Part shown: in pieces, positions 1 to 8,353 of the stretch
How positions within the stretch are numbered: the stretch's first letter is position 1
Layout: every line of letters begins with the position of its first letter
From: Pseudoalteromonas sp. EB27
GTDB lineage: Bacteria > Pseudomonadota > Gammaproteobacteria > Enterobacterales > Alteromonadaceae
DNA: 64,000 nt
Assembly: GCF_001974875.1 (NCBI RefSeq)
Contig: NZ_MTQD01000013.1
Coordinates: 1 to 64,000, forward strand
Reading direction: 5' to 3'
Notes under the pieces: generated by a model
The model's input: only the letters and a program-made list of their open reading frames with translations
Told to the model about the DNA's origin: nothing
Database searches by the model: none
Translations under genes and position numbers: made by a program

Positions 1-105
1 AAGTCTCTGAAGGGCCGTTGAAGACTACAACGTTGATAGGCAAGATGTGGAAGTGGTGTGAGCCATTAAGCTAACTTGTACTAATTACCCGTGAGGCTTA
101 ACCAT
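1..105 (+). rRNA. rrl: 23S rRNA, 3' end (partial)
   Basis: The last ~105 bases of a 23S rRNA gene cut by the window start. The 3' end matches the conserved gammaproteobacterial terminus (TGTACTAATNACCCGTGAGGCTTAACC, seen here at about 77-103). The exact 3' end is estimated from the E. coli ending. A spacer of about 150 bases without a tRNA separates it from the 5S gene. Confidence 0.95.
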
Positions 106-253
106 ACAACGCCAAACGCGTTTTATGTGATAGTGAAACAAGCGAAGAAGTTAATATGACTAAAGTAGATATTACTTAGAAAGACTTAAAAAATATTATC
201 AGATATTTTCCAAATTCAGTTAGTGCGTAGCGATACGGATTAACGCCCAAATT

Positions 254-371
254 TGCTTGGTGACAATAGCGTTTTGGACCCACCTGATTCCATGCCGAAC
301 TCAGTAGTGAAACGAAACAGCGCCGATGATAGTGTAGCATTTGCTATGTGAAAGTAGGACATTACCAGGCT
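254..371 (+). rRNA. rrf: 5S rRNA
   Basis: A complete 5S rRNA gene of about 118 bases. It begins TGCTTGGTGACAATAGCG, contains the invariant CCATGCCGAACTCAGTAGTGA core at 290-310, and ends with ACCAGGCT, which pairs with the 5' end to close helix I. It follows the 23S gene as the distal gene of the operon. Ends are set by pairing of the terminal helix and could be off by one or two bases. Confidence 0.95.
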
Positions 372-382
372 TCAAATTAAAG

Positions 383-413
383 AAACCCGTTACAGAAATG
401 TGACGGGTTTTTT
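383..413 (+). terminator. rRNA operon Rho-independent terminator
   Basis: The hairpin AAACCCGT...ACGGGTTT is followed by a T run, 12 bases after the 5S gene. The stem can be extended through the loop with one G-U pair. It is the expected end of the rrn transcript. Confidence 0.85.
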
Positions 414-444
414 GCTGTCTGGGATTTAGTAAATAGCCAAGAGC

Positions 445-600
445 CCATGCCGAACTCAGTAGTGAAACCAAAGCTTCTACCGATGATAGTGTAGCATTTG
501 CTATGTGGCTCTCCACCGCTGTGGGCACTACGACATTCTACTGCGTAGCGCACCGACTTCAAATTGTAAAAAGCCCGATTCGAAAGAGTCGGGCTTTTTT
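445..600 (+). pseudogene. Decayed 5S rRNA copy with its own terminator
   Basis: Bases 445-507 repeat the core of the intact 5S gene (290-350): 24 identical bases, a changed stretch (9 bases in the gene, 11 here), then 28 identical bases. Both ends of the 5S are missing, so helix I cannot form and this is not a working gene. It is followed by a 50-base unit (515-564) that recurs at 758-807, and by a strong hairpin with T run at 569-600 (AAGCCCGA/TCGGGCTT). The order 5S core, tail, terminator copies the intact unit upstream, so it looks like the remnant of a tandem 5S duplication. Confidence 0.75.
515..564 (+). repeat. 50-bp direct repeat, copy 1
   Basis: This 50-base stretch matches 758-807 at 48 of 50 positions. 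Both copies end in ACTTCAAAT, a motif also found just past the intact 5S gene (GCTTCAAAT at about 369-377), and both precede a terminator-like hairpin. Confidence 0.85.
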
Positions 601-722
601 ACGTCTGAAGAAAAGTAAAATGCGCACAATTGATAGACTCTTACACCAACATCCATCACGTAGGGCGAGCTTAGCGACTCCTGACGCTAGAATCACACCA
701 AAATCACTCAATATCTCTGCAC

Positions 723-843
723 GCCGATAAGTATGTAGCATTTCACTGTGACTTTTTACCGCTGTGGGCACTACGACATTCTACTGTGTAGGGCACCGAC
801 TTCAAATCATAGAGAGCCCGAATCTAACGATTTGAGCTTTTTA
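723..843 (+). pseudogene. Second, more decayed 5S-terminator copy
   Basis: Bases 723-750 still align with the 5S segment GCCGATGATAGTGTAGCATTTG...TGTGA but with several changes and indels. They are followed by the second copy of the 50-base repeat (758-807) and a damaged terminator (GAGCCCGAAT...ATTTGAGCTTTTT, 812-841) whose arms no longer pair perfectly. The same order as the first remnant, with more divergence, suggests an older or less constrained duplicate. Confidence 0.6.
758..807 (+). repeat. 50-bp direct repeat, copy 2
   Basis: Second copy of the repeat at 515-564, with two substitutions. It belongs to the decayed 5S-terminator array downstream of the rRNA operon. Confidence 0.85.
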
Positions 844-1128
844 CGTCTGCAAAAAATTGATTCAGGGATTCCTCTAGAACGAAGAACTTCTTAGTAAATC
901 ATTTATATCAATCAGCAATAATATTTAACCAATTTGAGGGTTTAAACCTGACGCTAAATGCGTTAAAAACCTCATATATGAAACAACTGAATAACGAATT
1001 TTTTGCCCTTCTTTTATCGACTCCGCTTAGTTATTGCTCTAATCTCAATTTATGATCTGTTCAATTATGTAGTTTATAAAATGTGACAGAGCTCGTTTAG
1101 ATAAAATTAGAATAATAAGGGTTTAACA
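844..1128. other. Intergenic stretch, no recognised feature
   Basis: AT-rich sequence between the decayed 5S array and the VOC gene. No credible reading frame, tRNA or hairpin was seen. It presumably carries the promoter of the VOC gene, but no clear -35/-10 pair could be assigned. Confidence 0.5.
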
Positions 1129-1923
1129 ATGAGTGAAATTGATAATCATCCGCATGGTATTTTTTGTTGGTCAGAACTTTGTACGCACAATTGGAAAGAT
1201 GGTAAGGCGTTTTATACATCATTATTTGATTGGGGGCATGACGATCAACCTATTGGAGAGAACATATACTACACCATGCTACAAAAGCAAGGTGATGATA
1301 TAGCCGCTATGTATGAAATGCCTAAAGAGCAAATTAGTGCAGGGATCCCAAGTCATTGGTTGGCTTACATTGCCGTCGATAATGTTGATGACTGTGCGCT
1401 AAAAGCAAAAGAACTGGGTGCTGAAGTTATTGCAGGTCCTCATGATGTTATGAATGCAGGCCGAATGTTGATGTTAAAAGATCCTGTAGGTGCAACTGTA
1501 GCGTTATGGCAAGGCAATGAGCATAAAGGTTGTAAGCACTTAGGTGAATTAAATACATCTTATTGGCATGAGTTAGCAACCAGAGATAGTAAAGTAAGTA
1601 GAGACTTTTACTGTACTTTACTAGGATGGGAAAGTGAAATAAAACCAATGGAAGGTATGGACTACACTTTATTCTTAGTGGATGGACAGCCAATTGCTGG
1701 CATGCTTGAAATGACAAATGAGTGGCCCGAAGATATTCCTGCTCATTGGATGATTTATTTTGCAGTAGAGAGCTGCGATACAGCAGTAAATAAAGCCGCT
1801 AGCTTAGGTGGGCAAGTATGTGTTCCTGCAACAGATATCCCCGATGTTGGTCGTTTTAGTGTTATATGCGACCCTCAAGGTGCTGTATTTTCGGTGATCG
1901 AATCTGTTATGGATGACGTTTAA
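1129..1923 (+). CDS. VOC (glyoxalase/bleomycin-resistance fold) family protein, two domains
   Basis: A 264-residue protein made of two tandem VOC domains, about 1-130 and 137-260. Each shows the paired beta-alpha-beta-beta-beta pattern, with conserved elements such as FYTSLFDW / FYCTLLGW, HWLAYIAVDNVDD / HWMIYFAVESCD and DPVGATVALWQ / DPQGAVFSVIE. Proteins of this layout bind a metal or small ligand between the two modules, and many are of unknown substrate. No signal peptide is visible, so it is probably cytosolic. The ATG start follows a weak AAGG. It stands alone; the next gene has its own promoter. The family call is firm, the function unknown. Confidence 0.85.
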   Translation: MSEIDNHPHGIFCWSELCTHNWKDGKAFYTSLFDWGHDDQPIGENIYYTMLQKQGDDIAAMYEMPKEQISAGIPSHWLAYIAVDNVDDCALKAKELGAEVIAGPHDVMNAGRMLMLKDPVGATVALWQGNEHKGCKHLGELNTSYWHELATRDSKVSRDFYCTLLGWESEIKPMEGMDYTLFLVDGQPIAGMLEMTNEWPEDIPAHWMIYFAVESCDTAVNKAASLGGQVCVPATDIPDVGRFSVICDPQGAVFSVIESVMDDV

Positions 1924-1962
1924 ACAACTACATTAGCTTTAGCGTTAATTTACTCGTTAGTT

Positions 1963-1971
1963 TGCTATAAT
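1963..1971 (+). promoter_or_regulatory. Extended -10 promoter for the small protein/cti operon
   Basis: TGCTATAAT is a perfect extended -10 element (TG-N-TATAAT), 38 bases before the start codon at 2010. No good -35 is present at 17-bp spacing, which extended -10 promoters can tolerate. Confidence 0.55.
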
Positions 1972-2009
1972 ACGCGCCAATTAAATCGTCAGAAAGTGCA
2001 GAGAACGCA

Positions 2010-2372
2010 ATGGAATTTGAACAAGATAGCAATTTAACCCTTCCTTTATTTCTATTAGATGAATCATTAAGCTCTAGAGATTTAGAGCAGCCTGATTTTG
2101 AAATATCAATTGGACTTGATGATGAGTTACTTGCTCAAATTTGCCAAAATCCAAGTGAAGATAGCAGTGTAGCTATTACCGTTAGTGGTTATGAATTGCT
2201 TATAACGGATTCTCTGTATTTAAGTATATTAGAGCAAGAGCATGATGCGCAGATAACATTAACGCATGGACCTCTTTTAAGTATTGTTTTAAATACTGAA
2301 GGTCAGAAAACATTCGTTTCTCCTCAAATGGATATGATGCCCACCTTTGATTTAGGTGACGAGGACGAATGA
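2010..2372 (+). CDS. Small acidic protein of unknown function, coupled to cti
   Basis: A 120-residue strongly acidic protein, with a C-terminal tail ending DLGDEDE and acidic residues spread throughout. It has no signal peptide or membrane segment. I do not recognise the family. Its stop overlaps the start of the fatty acid isomerase gene by four bases (ATGA), so the two are almost certainly translationally coupled and share the promoter at 1963. The codon pattern and tight coupling argue that it is a real gene. Any role linked to the isomerase, which is exported, is only an inference from position. Confidence 0.75.
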   Translation: MEFEQDSNLTLPLFLLDESLSSRDLEQPDFEISIGLDDELLAQICQNPSEDSSVAITVSGYELLITDSLYLSILEQEHDAQITLTHGPLLSIVLNTEGQKTFVSPQMDMMPTFDLGDEDE

Positions 2373-4702
2373 AAAAAATAATAATAAGTACATTTGTATT
2401 AATTATCCTTAGTGGTTGTGCTTACCTAGGTAATGCGCATTACGATGATTTATTTGGACCTGAACAAGCGCAAGAGCGTATCGTTCCACATTCTACTCTT
2501 GCTGGAGCTGATTTTTTACAAAATGTAAAACCAGTACTCGATACCCGCTGCGTCGTCTGCCATGGTTGTTATGACGCACCTTGCCAGCTTAAGCTCTCAT
2601 CCCCTGAAGGAATTGATCGAGGTTTGAGTAAAGAGCTTGTTTACGATGGAACTCGTTTATTGGCAACGACCCCAAGCCGTCTATTGTTTGATGCAACCAA
2701 TACACAGCAATGGCGAGAAAAAAACTTTACCCCAGTGCTAAATGAGCGCGTGCAAAGTGAAGAGGCTAACTTAGCGGGTAGCGTTTTATTTAATAGTTTA
2801 GTGTTAAAGCAAAGTTATGAATTACCAGCTAATGAGGTTTTAGATGATGAATTTGATTTTTCATTAGGGCGTTCGCAAACCTGTGCGACAATGGGAGAGT
2901 TTGACCGATTAGCTGACGAGCAACCTCATGGTGGTATGCCTTATGGCTTACCTGGGGTTTCGCGCGAAGAGTTTAATCATTTGCAGAACTGGCTTAAAAG
3001 TGGCGGTAAAATGTCACACGTTAAGCCTCCAAGTGAATATGATCAGAATAAAATAAAGGGCTGGGAGGCCTTTTTAAATCAAGATAATTTAAAGTATCAG
3101 TTATCAGCACGTTATATTTATGAGCATTGGTTTTTAGCTCATATTTATTTTACATCAGAGAACCCACAAAGCTTTTTTAAACTCGTTCGCTCGAGTACAC
3201 CTCCTGGTGAGACAATAAAGTTAATAAATACGCGTCGTCCATATGACGATCCTAAAGTTAGCCGTGTTTATTATCGCTTTATGCAAGAGCGTACAACAAT
3301 ACTTTCTAAAACGCATTTACCGCTTGAGCTTAATGAAGCTAAGTTACTGCGTTTATACGAGCAGTTTATTGCGCCAGATTATACTGTCACGCAAATGCCT
3401 AGCTATAAAGCAGAGTCGGCTTCTAATCCTTTTAAAACCTTCGAAGTGATCCCTATTAAGTCTAAATATCAGTTTATGCTTGATGAGTCTGAGCTTATTA
3501 TTATGGGCTTTATAAAGGGGCCTGTTTGTCGTGGTCAGATTGCTTTAAATGTTATAAACGATCACTTTTGGGTGGCATTTGCTGATCCTGATAAGGTTGC
3601 GACTCCTGCTGTAGGAGAAATGCTAATGCAACATGAGGAAGCGTTAGAACTTCCTGCTGCAGAAGAAAGTAATGCGTTACCTATTTCTAGCTGGGTTAAA
3701 TATTCAGTTCGAGAGAAAAAATATTTACAGGCAAAAGTTGAGCTTGCTAACGAAATGTTCAAAGGTGGTGAGCATCTTACAACTGACTTGCTTTGGAAAG
3801 GTGATGGGCATAATAAAAATGCTGCGCTGACTATTTTCCGCCATTTTGATAGTGCAACTGTTGTTAAAGGTTTTATTGGTCAAGAGCCTAAAACCACGTG
3901 GATACTTGATTATGCGTTATTTGAACGTATTCATTATTTGCTTGTGGCAGGCTTTGATGTATACGGAAATATAGGCCATCAATTGGTTACACGTTTATAT
4001 ATGGATTTTTTACGTTTAGAGGGAGAGCAAAACTTTTTAGCTCTATTACCTGAGCACAAGCGTAATCAAATTAAAAAGCAGTGGTACCGTAATTCACCAC
4101 CTGACTTATCTAAGTTCTTTAAAAATAACCGAGAATTTAGTCAGCCAAGTGGTATTAACTATAAAACTGATGATCCACAGCATGAGCTATATACTTTGAT
4201 GAAAGAAGCCTTAGCGCCAGTTTTAAGTGAAAGATACAACTACACTGAAGTACCAAAGCCGTTAAATATAGTAAGTAATATGCCAGCAAAAGCGGTTAAC
4301 TTATTACCTCAGCTTTCTTTTATACTTGTAAAGCAAGAAGATAATAGCCATAAGGGCTACACTATTATTCATCATAATGCGCACTACAATATATCTAGTT
4401 TATTAAACGAAGATGGCCAACGTGCTTATGATGAAGATACCGCGACTATTGTTCCTGGCTTTATCGGTGATTACCCAGCAGCTATTTGGTATTTAAATAA
4501 CGAGCAACAAGTGAATGCTTTTGCTGAGCAATTACCAATGATGCAAATTGAAGCTGATTATCGCGCTTTAAAAAGTAAATATGGTATTCGCCGCACTCAC
4601 CCACAGTTTTGGCAATACAGCGATATATTGCACGAAACGGCTAAACAATATCGAGGTATAGAATATGGAATGTTTGACTATAATCGATTAGAGAACCGTT
4701 AA
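2369..4702 (+). CDS. cti: Fatty acid cis/trans isomerase
   Basis: A 777-residue protein close in length to Pseudomonas/Vibrio Cti (about 760). Cti converts cis-unsaturated acyl chains of membrane phospholipids to trans, stiffening the membrane under heat, solvent or salt stress, and acts in the periplasm. The N-terminus (MKKIIISTFVLIILSGC) is a lipoprotein-type signal with lipobox LSGC. A c-type haem motif CVVCH lies near residue 61, as expected for Cti, followed by further cysteines (CYDAPCQL). Translation probably couples to the preceding acidic gene through an ATGA overlap. A hairpin terminator follows at 4718. Confidence 0.92.
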   Translation: MKKIIISTFVLIILSGCAYLGNAHYDDLFGPEQAQERIVPHSTLAGADFLQNVKPVLDTRCVVCHGCYDAPCQLKLSSPEGIDRGLSKELVYDGTRLLATTPSRLLFDATNTQQWREKNFTPVLNERVQSEEANLAGSVLFNSLVLKQSYELPANEVLDDEFDFSLGRSQTCATMGEFDRLADEQPHGGMPYGLPGVSREEFNHLQNWLKSGGKMSHVKPPSEYDQNKIKGWEAFLNQDNLKYQLSARYIYEHWFLAHIYFTSENPQSFFKLVRSSTPPGETIKLINTRRPYDDPKVSRVYYRFMQERTTILSKTHLPLELNEAKLLRLYEQFIAPDYTVTQMPSYKAESASNPFKTFEVIPIKSKYQFMLDESELIIMGFIKGPVCRGQIALNVINDHFWVAFADPDKVATPAVGEMLMQHEEALELPAAEESNALPISSWVKYSVREKKYLQAKVELANEMFKGGEHLTTDLLWKGDGHNKNAALTIFRHFDSATVVKGFIGQEPKTTWILDYALFERIHYLLVAGFDVYGNIGHQLVTRLYMDFLRLEGEQNFLALLPEHKRNQIKKQWYRNSPPDLSKFFKNNREFSQPSGINYKTDDPQHELYTLMKEALAPVLSERYNYTEVPKPLNIVSNMPAKAVNLLPQLSFILVKQEDNSHKGYTIIHHNAHYNISSLLNEDGQRAYDEDTATIVPGFIGDYPAAIWYLNNEQQVNAFAEQLPMMQIEADYRALKSKYGIRRTHPQFWQYSDILHETAKQYRGIEYGMFDYNRLENR

Positions 4703-4717
4703 CGCCTACCTTAATAT

Positions 4718-4741
4718 GCCCAGTTTTTGCTGGGCTTTTTA
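4718..4741 (+). terminator. Terminator after cti
   Basis: GCCCAG-TTTTTG-CTGGGC hairpin followed by TTTTT, 15 bases after the cti stop codon. Confidence 0.8.
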
Positions 4742-4829
4742 TTGCTTATTAACTTAAAAACATAATTACTCTGACTGATTTTTTGTTTTATAAAATTAGT
4801 CTACACTTAAATAAAAAACAGGCTGTTGC

Positions 4830-6557
4830 ATGTTCGATATTATTAAAAGTGTTAGAAAGCGATATCGATGGGCGTTATTGACTATTGCTCTTCTAATCAG
4901 TGGTTCTGCTCTATTGTTACAATATAGCTTTTCCGTTCAAAAGTACGATGCAAAAGTTATTAATATTGCTGGTAAGCAAAGAATGCTGTCGCAAAAAATA
5001 GCGTGGCATAGCAATGCTATACTCAACATTAGTAATTACTCACCACTTCATACTGAATCGCTTGAGAAATCTCTCAATACATTTAAAAAATCCCACCAAA
5101 CATTATTAACAAAAAATTCTGATGGTGAATACATTTATTTAGATTCAGCATTAGTGGATTTATATTTTGGTGCAACTACTGGCTTGGATAAGACCGTATT
5201 AGAATATGTAGAACAAACTGAAAGGCTTTTGTATCAAAAAGGTGAGGTAAACCAGTCTCTATTTTCAATAGAGCATGTTGAAACGTTATTAACAAAGCTT
5301 GATAAGGCAGTGAGCTTATTTGAATCTCAAGCTGTTAAAAAAGTAAATTGGGTCGCCAACCTAGAGATACTATGCTGGTTATTGGCAATGACATTATTAC
5401 TTATTGAGTTAAGATTTGTTTTTATACCAATGGAAAAAGAGGTTTCAGACACGCTTTTAGAGCTAAAAAAACAAAAAGATTTTGTTTATCAAACAAGTCA
5501 AAATAAAGAACATTTTATTGCCAGAGCTAGTCATGAATTTAGAACACCTTTACAGGGACTTATTACGTCTATTGAGGAATTAGAGGTTTCTGATAAACAG
5601 CAAAGCGTTAAAACCCAAGCTAACTATTGCGCGCTTAGGTTAATAGCTATATTAGATGAATTACAAGACTTGCAGGCTTTAAGCGCTGGTAAGTGGGTAC
5701 CGCATTTTAAAAATGAAAACCTTCTAGAGTCGTGTAATAAAGTACTAATGGCTTACGAGCATGCTTGTCAGCAAAAAGGTCTTAAACTAGTAAGTTATTT
5801 AGATGAGTCGTTAAATTTTGTCTGTAAATTGGATCATCAACGGTTTCAGCACACATTAACAGAGTTAATTAGTAACGCTATTAAGTTTACGACTGAAGGT
5901 AAAATTACTGTATCTGCTAAGCTATTTAATGACGAGCTGTGTGTAACGGTAAGTGATACTGGCTGTGGTTTTTCGAAAGAGATTACTGAGCTTGAATTTG
6001 ATTCATTTAAACAAACAAACCACTTCCAAGGGTTAAGAACAGGTCTCACTCGGGTTCAGTATGTTGTAAAAGCTTTGCACGGCGAAATTACTTTTAAAAA
6101 TAATGAAGTCCATGGAGCGTTGGTATCGTTGAGTTTACCAATAATCGTCAGTAAAGATCCCCCAGAGTCTCGTAAAATAAATGACAAACTAAAATGTTTA
6201 GTTGTAGAAGATAACCCATTAAATACCATGTTATTGACCAGAATACTTACTTTGTTAAATTTAACCTATGATTGCGCTGAAAATGGCCAAGTGGCGTGCG
6301 ATATGGTATGTAAAAATCACTACGATATTATTTTTATGGACTTAAATATGCCAGTAATGGATGGGTTTGAGGCGATTAAAAAAATACGCTCTGAACTTAA
6401 TAAGGTAACGCCAATTATTGTTATAACAGCAAACACCTCACAAAAAGATATGGAGCGAGTTTATAAATACGGGGCTAACCTTCATATTCATAAACCAATA
6501 AATAAACAAGCAATTGAAGATGCATTAAATAGTATTAGCGTTGCTAGGGCGTGTTGA
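4830..6557 (+). CDS. Hybrid sensor histidine kinase with PilJ-type N-terminus
   Basis: A 575-residue membrane kinase. In order: TM1 (about 15-31), a periplasmic region opening with the PilJ/NIT-like motif INIAGKQRMLSQKIA (about 45-58), TM2 (about 179-199), a HisKA domain with phospho-accepting H235 in ASHEFRTP, an ATPase domain (N-box LISNAIKF, G-box VSDTGCGF) and a C-terminal receiver domain (about 450-570) with the phosphoacceptor Asp in FMDLNMPVMDG. PilJ-type N-termini are known from nitrate sensors and type IV pilus chemotaxis proteins; the signal here is unknown. No partner regulator is adjacent. Its stop codon and last few codons lie inside a repeat element (6544-6808), so the original C-terminus may have been altered slightly. 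Confidence 0.88.
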   Translation: MFDIIKSVRKRYRWALLTIALLISGSALLLQYSFSVQKYDAKVINIAGKQRMLSQKIAWHSNAILNISNYSPLHTESLEKSLNTFKKSHQTLLTKNSDGEYIYLDSALVDLYFGATTGLDKTVLEYVEQTERLLYQKGEVNQSLFSIEHVETLLTKLDKAVSLFESQAVKKVNWVANLEILCWLLAMTLLLIELRFVFIPMEKEVSDTLLELKKQKDFVYQTSQNKEHFIARASHEFRTPLQGLITSIEELEVSDKQQSVKTQANYCALRLIAILDELQDLQALSAGKWVPHFKNENLLESCNKVLMAYEHACQQKGLKLVSYLDESLNFVCKLDHQRFQHTLTELISNAIKFTTEGKITVSAKLFNDELCVTVSDTGCGFSKEITELEFDSFKQTNHFQGLRTGLTRVQYVVKALHGEITFKNNEVHGALVSLSLPIIVSKDPPESRKINDKLKCLVVEDNPLNTMLLTRILTLLNLTYDCAENGQVACDMVCKNHYDIIFMDLNMPVMDGFEAIKKIRSELNKVTPIIVITANTSQKDMERVYKYGANLHIHKPINKQAIEDALNSISVARAC

Positions 6558-6808
6558 TCTTTGGTAGTTGAATTTGCAGCAGACTGTTTGGTTTTTAGGC
6601 AGAGCCTATGTAGCGTGGTTATTCCCCATAAATAGGCGATAACGCAGCATAAATACCAAACATGCGCTGCCCATTGGGTTCTTTCTAGGGACGATTAACT
6701 CTTTGTTACTCGGTTTTGACTTAGCCCACTAGGTTACAAACCTCGCGCCGCGATTTAATCGCCCCTAGATTGAACAAATTTCAATCCACAAAGATCAATA
6801 CGCCCTAG
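6544..6808. mobile_element. MITE-like non-autonomous element, 265 bp
   Basis: The element is bounded by a 20-bp terminal inverted repeat (6544-6563, CTAGGGCGTGTTGATCTTTG, and 6789-6808), 19 of 20 bases complementary. CTAG at both ends may be a 4-bp target duplication of the type made by some IS5-family elements, or part of the repeat. A second, inner inverted repeat (6684-6698 and 6755-6769, 14 of 15) makes a nested structure. No open reading frame is present, so it could only move with a transposase supplied elsewhere. The left end overlaps the last codons and stop of the histidine kinase gene. Confidence 0.75.
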
Positions 6809-6897
6809 TGAAATAAATTAATTTTGCAGATAACAAGCTTGCTAAGCACTTTTAATATACGTTAACTTACTGTTTTAAGGTTTATTAGGAAAAGTTA

Positions 6898-8307
6898 GTG
6901 CAGTCAATTACGCTTGAGCAATTTAATGGTTATTTACAAGGGCAAGGTAAAAGCCGTTACGCTATATGCAACCTAGATTGGCAAGTGAACCTAGGAGAGC
7001 ATTGGTTGCTTTTAGGTGCTAATGGAGCGGGTAAATCTGCTCTGACAGCTGCGTTAATCGGTGAGGCTAAGTGCGAAACTGGTAAGCGTATAAGTAGTAT
7101 TAATAAGCTTATGCTCGTGTCTTCTGATTCGCATAAACAGTTACTAGCTCAAGAATTAGAGCATGAAAAGCACAGCCTCGTTAAAGACCTTATTTTTACA
7201 GGGCATAGTAATAATGATGAGTTATTAGCGCAGCTAATAGAATTATTTAAATTTAGCTCATTACTAAATAGGCATTTTAGAGACCTTTCAACGGGAGAAA
7301 CTCGTAAACTCCTACTTATAAAAGCACTCAGCTCCCATAGTGACTTAGTCGTGCTTGATGAGCCATTTCATGGACTCGATGTACAATCGTGCCAGCAACT
7401 TAATAAAATACTCATAGAACTTAGCCAAACAATTACTTTTGTTTTTGTACTAAACCGCTTAGACGAAATCCCTTCATTCATTACTCACTATGGCTATGTA
7501 AACCAAGGCTGCTTGTTACATACTTTGGCAAAGCCAAGTAGTGAGCAATTAAGTGATTTACTAAAACTACTTCATTTAGAACATACTTCATTGGATATGC
7601 CATCTCCTGATACCGAGCAAGAGCAAAAGGCATTCACTGGTAATACCTTAGTTAAATTGAGTAATGCTAAAGTTAGTTATAGTGACGTAAGCATATTCAA
7701 AAATCTCAATTGGACTATAAAAAAGCATCAGCATTGGCAGCTCAGTGGAGCGAACGGTTCAGGTAAAACATGCTTATTAAATTTAATAACAGGTGATAAC
7801 CCACAGTGTTATAACAATGACATTGAAGTGTTCGGTTTTAAACGTGGAACAGGGGAGAGTATTTGGGATATAAAACAGCATATTGGTTTTATATCTAACG
7901 CGCTACATATGGATTACCGCGTAAGTATATCGGCTTTAAATACTGTTATTTCAGGATTTTACGACAGCATAGGTTTATATCAAAAACCGAGCGACGCACA
8001 AATTAATATTGCTCAGCAGTGGCTGGCATTTATTGGTTTAAGTGATAAACAAAACACCTCATTCACCCAGCTTTCGTACGGCGATCAGCGTATGTTATTA
8101 ATTGTGCGAGCTATGGTAAAGCACCCAACGTTACTTATTTTAGATGAACCCTGCTTAGGCTTAGATGAAGCAAACAGGCAGCGTGTACTGCTACTAATAG
8201 AGAAAATTTGTGCTGCTAATACAAGTACTGTGATTTATGTAAATCATCATGCGGCAGACAAAATTAAAGGAATAGAGAGCTACTTAAAAATGGAAGACTT
8301 TCATTAA
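6898..8307 (+). CDS. modF: ModF-like tandem ABC ATPase (two nucleotide-binding domains)
   Basis: A 469-residue protein with two ABC ATPase domains and no membrane segment. The first has Walker A LGANGAGKSA (about 39-48), signature LSTGE and Walker B LVVLDEP. The second has Walker A SGANGSGKTC, signature LSYGD and Walker B LLILDEP. This layout and length (E. coli ModF 490 aa) fit the ModF/PhrA group, associated with molybdate transport but poorly defined in function. No molybdate transporter genes are nearby. The start is GTG at 6898, preceded by TTAGGAAAAG as ribosome-binding site. It is 89 bp downstream of the MITE-like element. Confidence 0.75.
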   Translation: MQSITLEQFNGYLQGQGKSRYAICNLDWQVNLGEHWLLLGANGAGKSALTAALIGEAKCETGKRISSINKLMLVSSDSHKQLLAQELEHEKHSLVKDLIFTGHSNNDELLAQLIELFKFSSLLNRHFRDLSTGETRKLLLIKALSSHSDLVVLDEPFHGLDVQSCQQLNKILIELSQTITFVFVLNRLDEIPSFITHYGYVNQGCLLHTLAKPSSEQLSDLLKLLHLEHTSLDMPSPDTEQEQKAFTGNTLVKLSNAKVSYSDVSIFKNLNWTIKKHQHWQLSGANGSGKTCLLNLITGDNPQCYNNDIEVFGFKRGTGESIWDIKQHIGFISNALHMDYRVSISALNTVISGFYDSIGLYQKPSDAQINIAQQWLAFIGLSDKQNTSFTQLSYGDQRMLLIVRAMVKHPTLLILDEPCLGLDEANRQRVLLLIEKICAANTSTVIYVNHHAADKIKGIESYLKMEDFH

Positions 8308-8353
8308 AAACTCAGAGAAAGGCTGAGCGAAAACTCACTCAACCCATTTTATT

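Noticed and set aside
301..771. Several open frames of 60-75 codons on both strands in the post-5S region
   Set aside because: They run through 5S rRNA and its decayed copies. Their similarity to each other comes from the repeated DNA, not from a protein.
6558..6788. Possible transposase gene fragment inside the MITE-like element
   Set aside because: Both strands have frequent stops; the few in-frame stretches are too short to match to a transposase.
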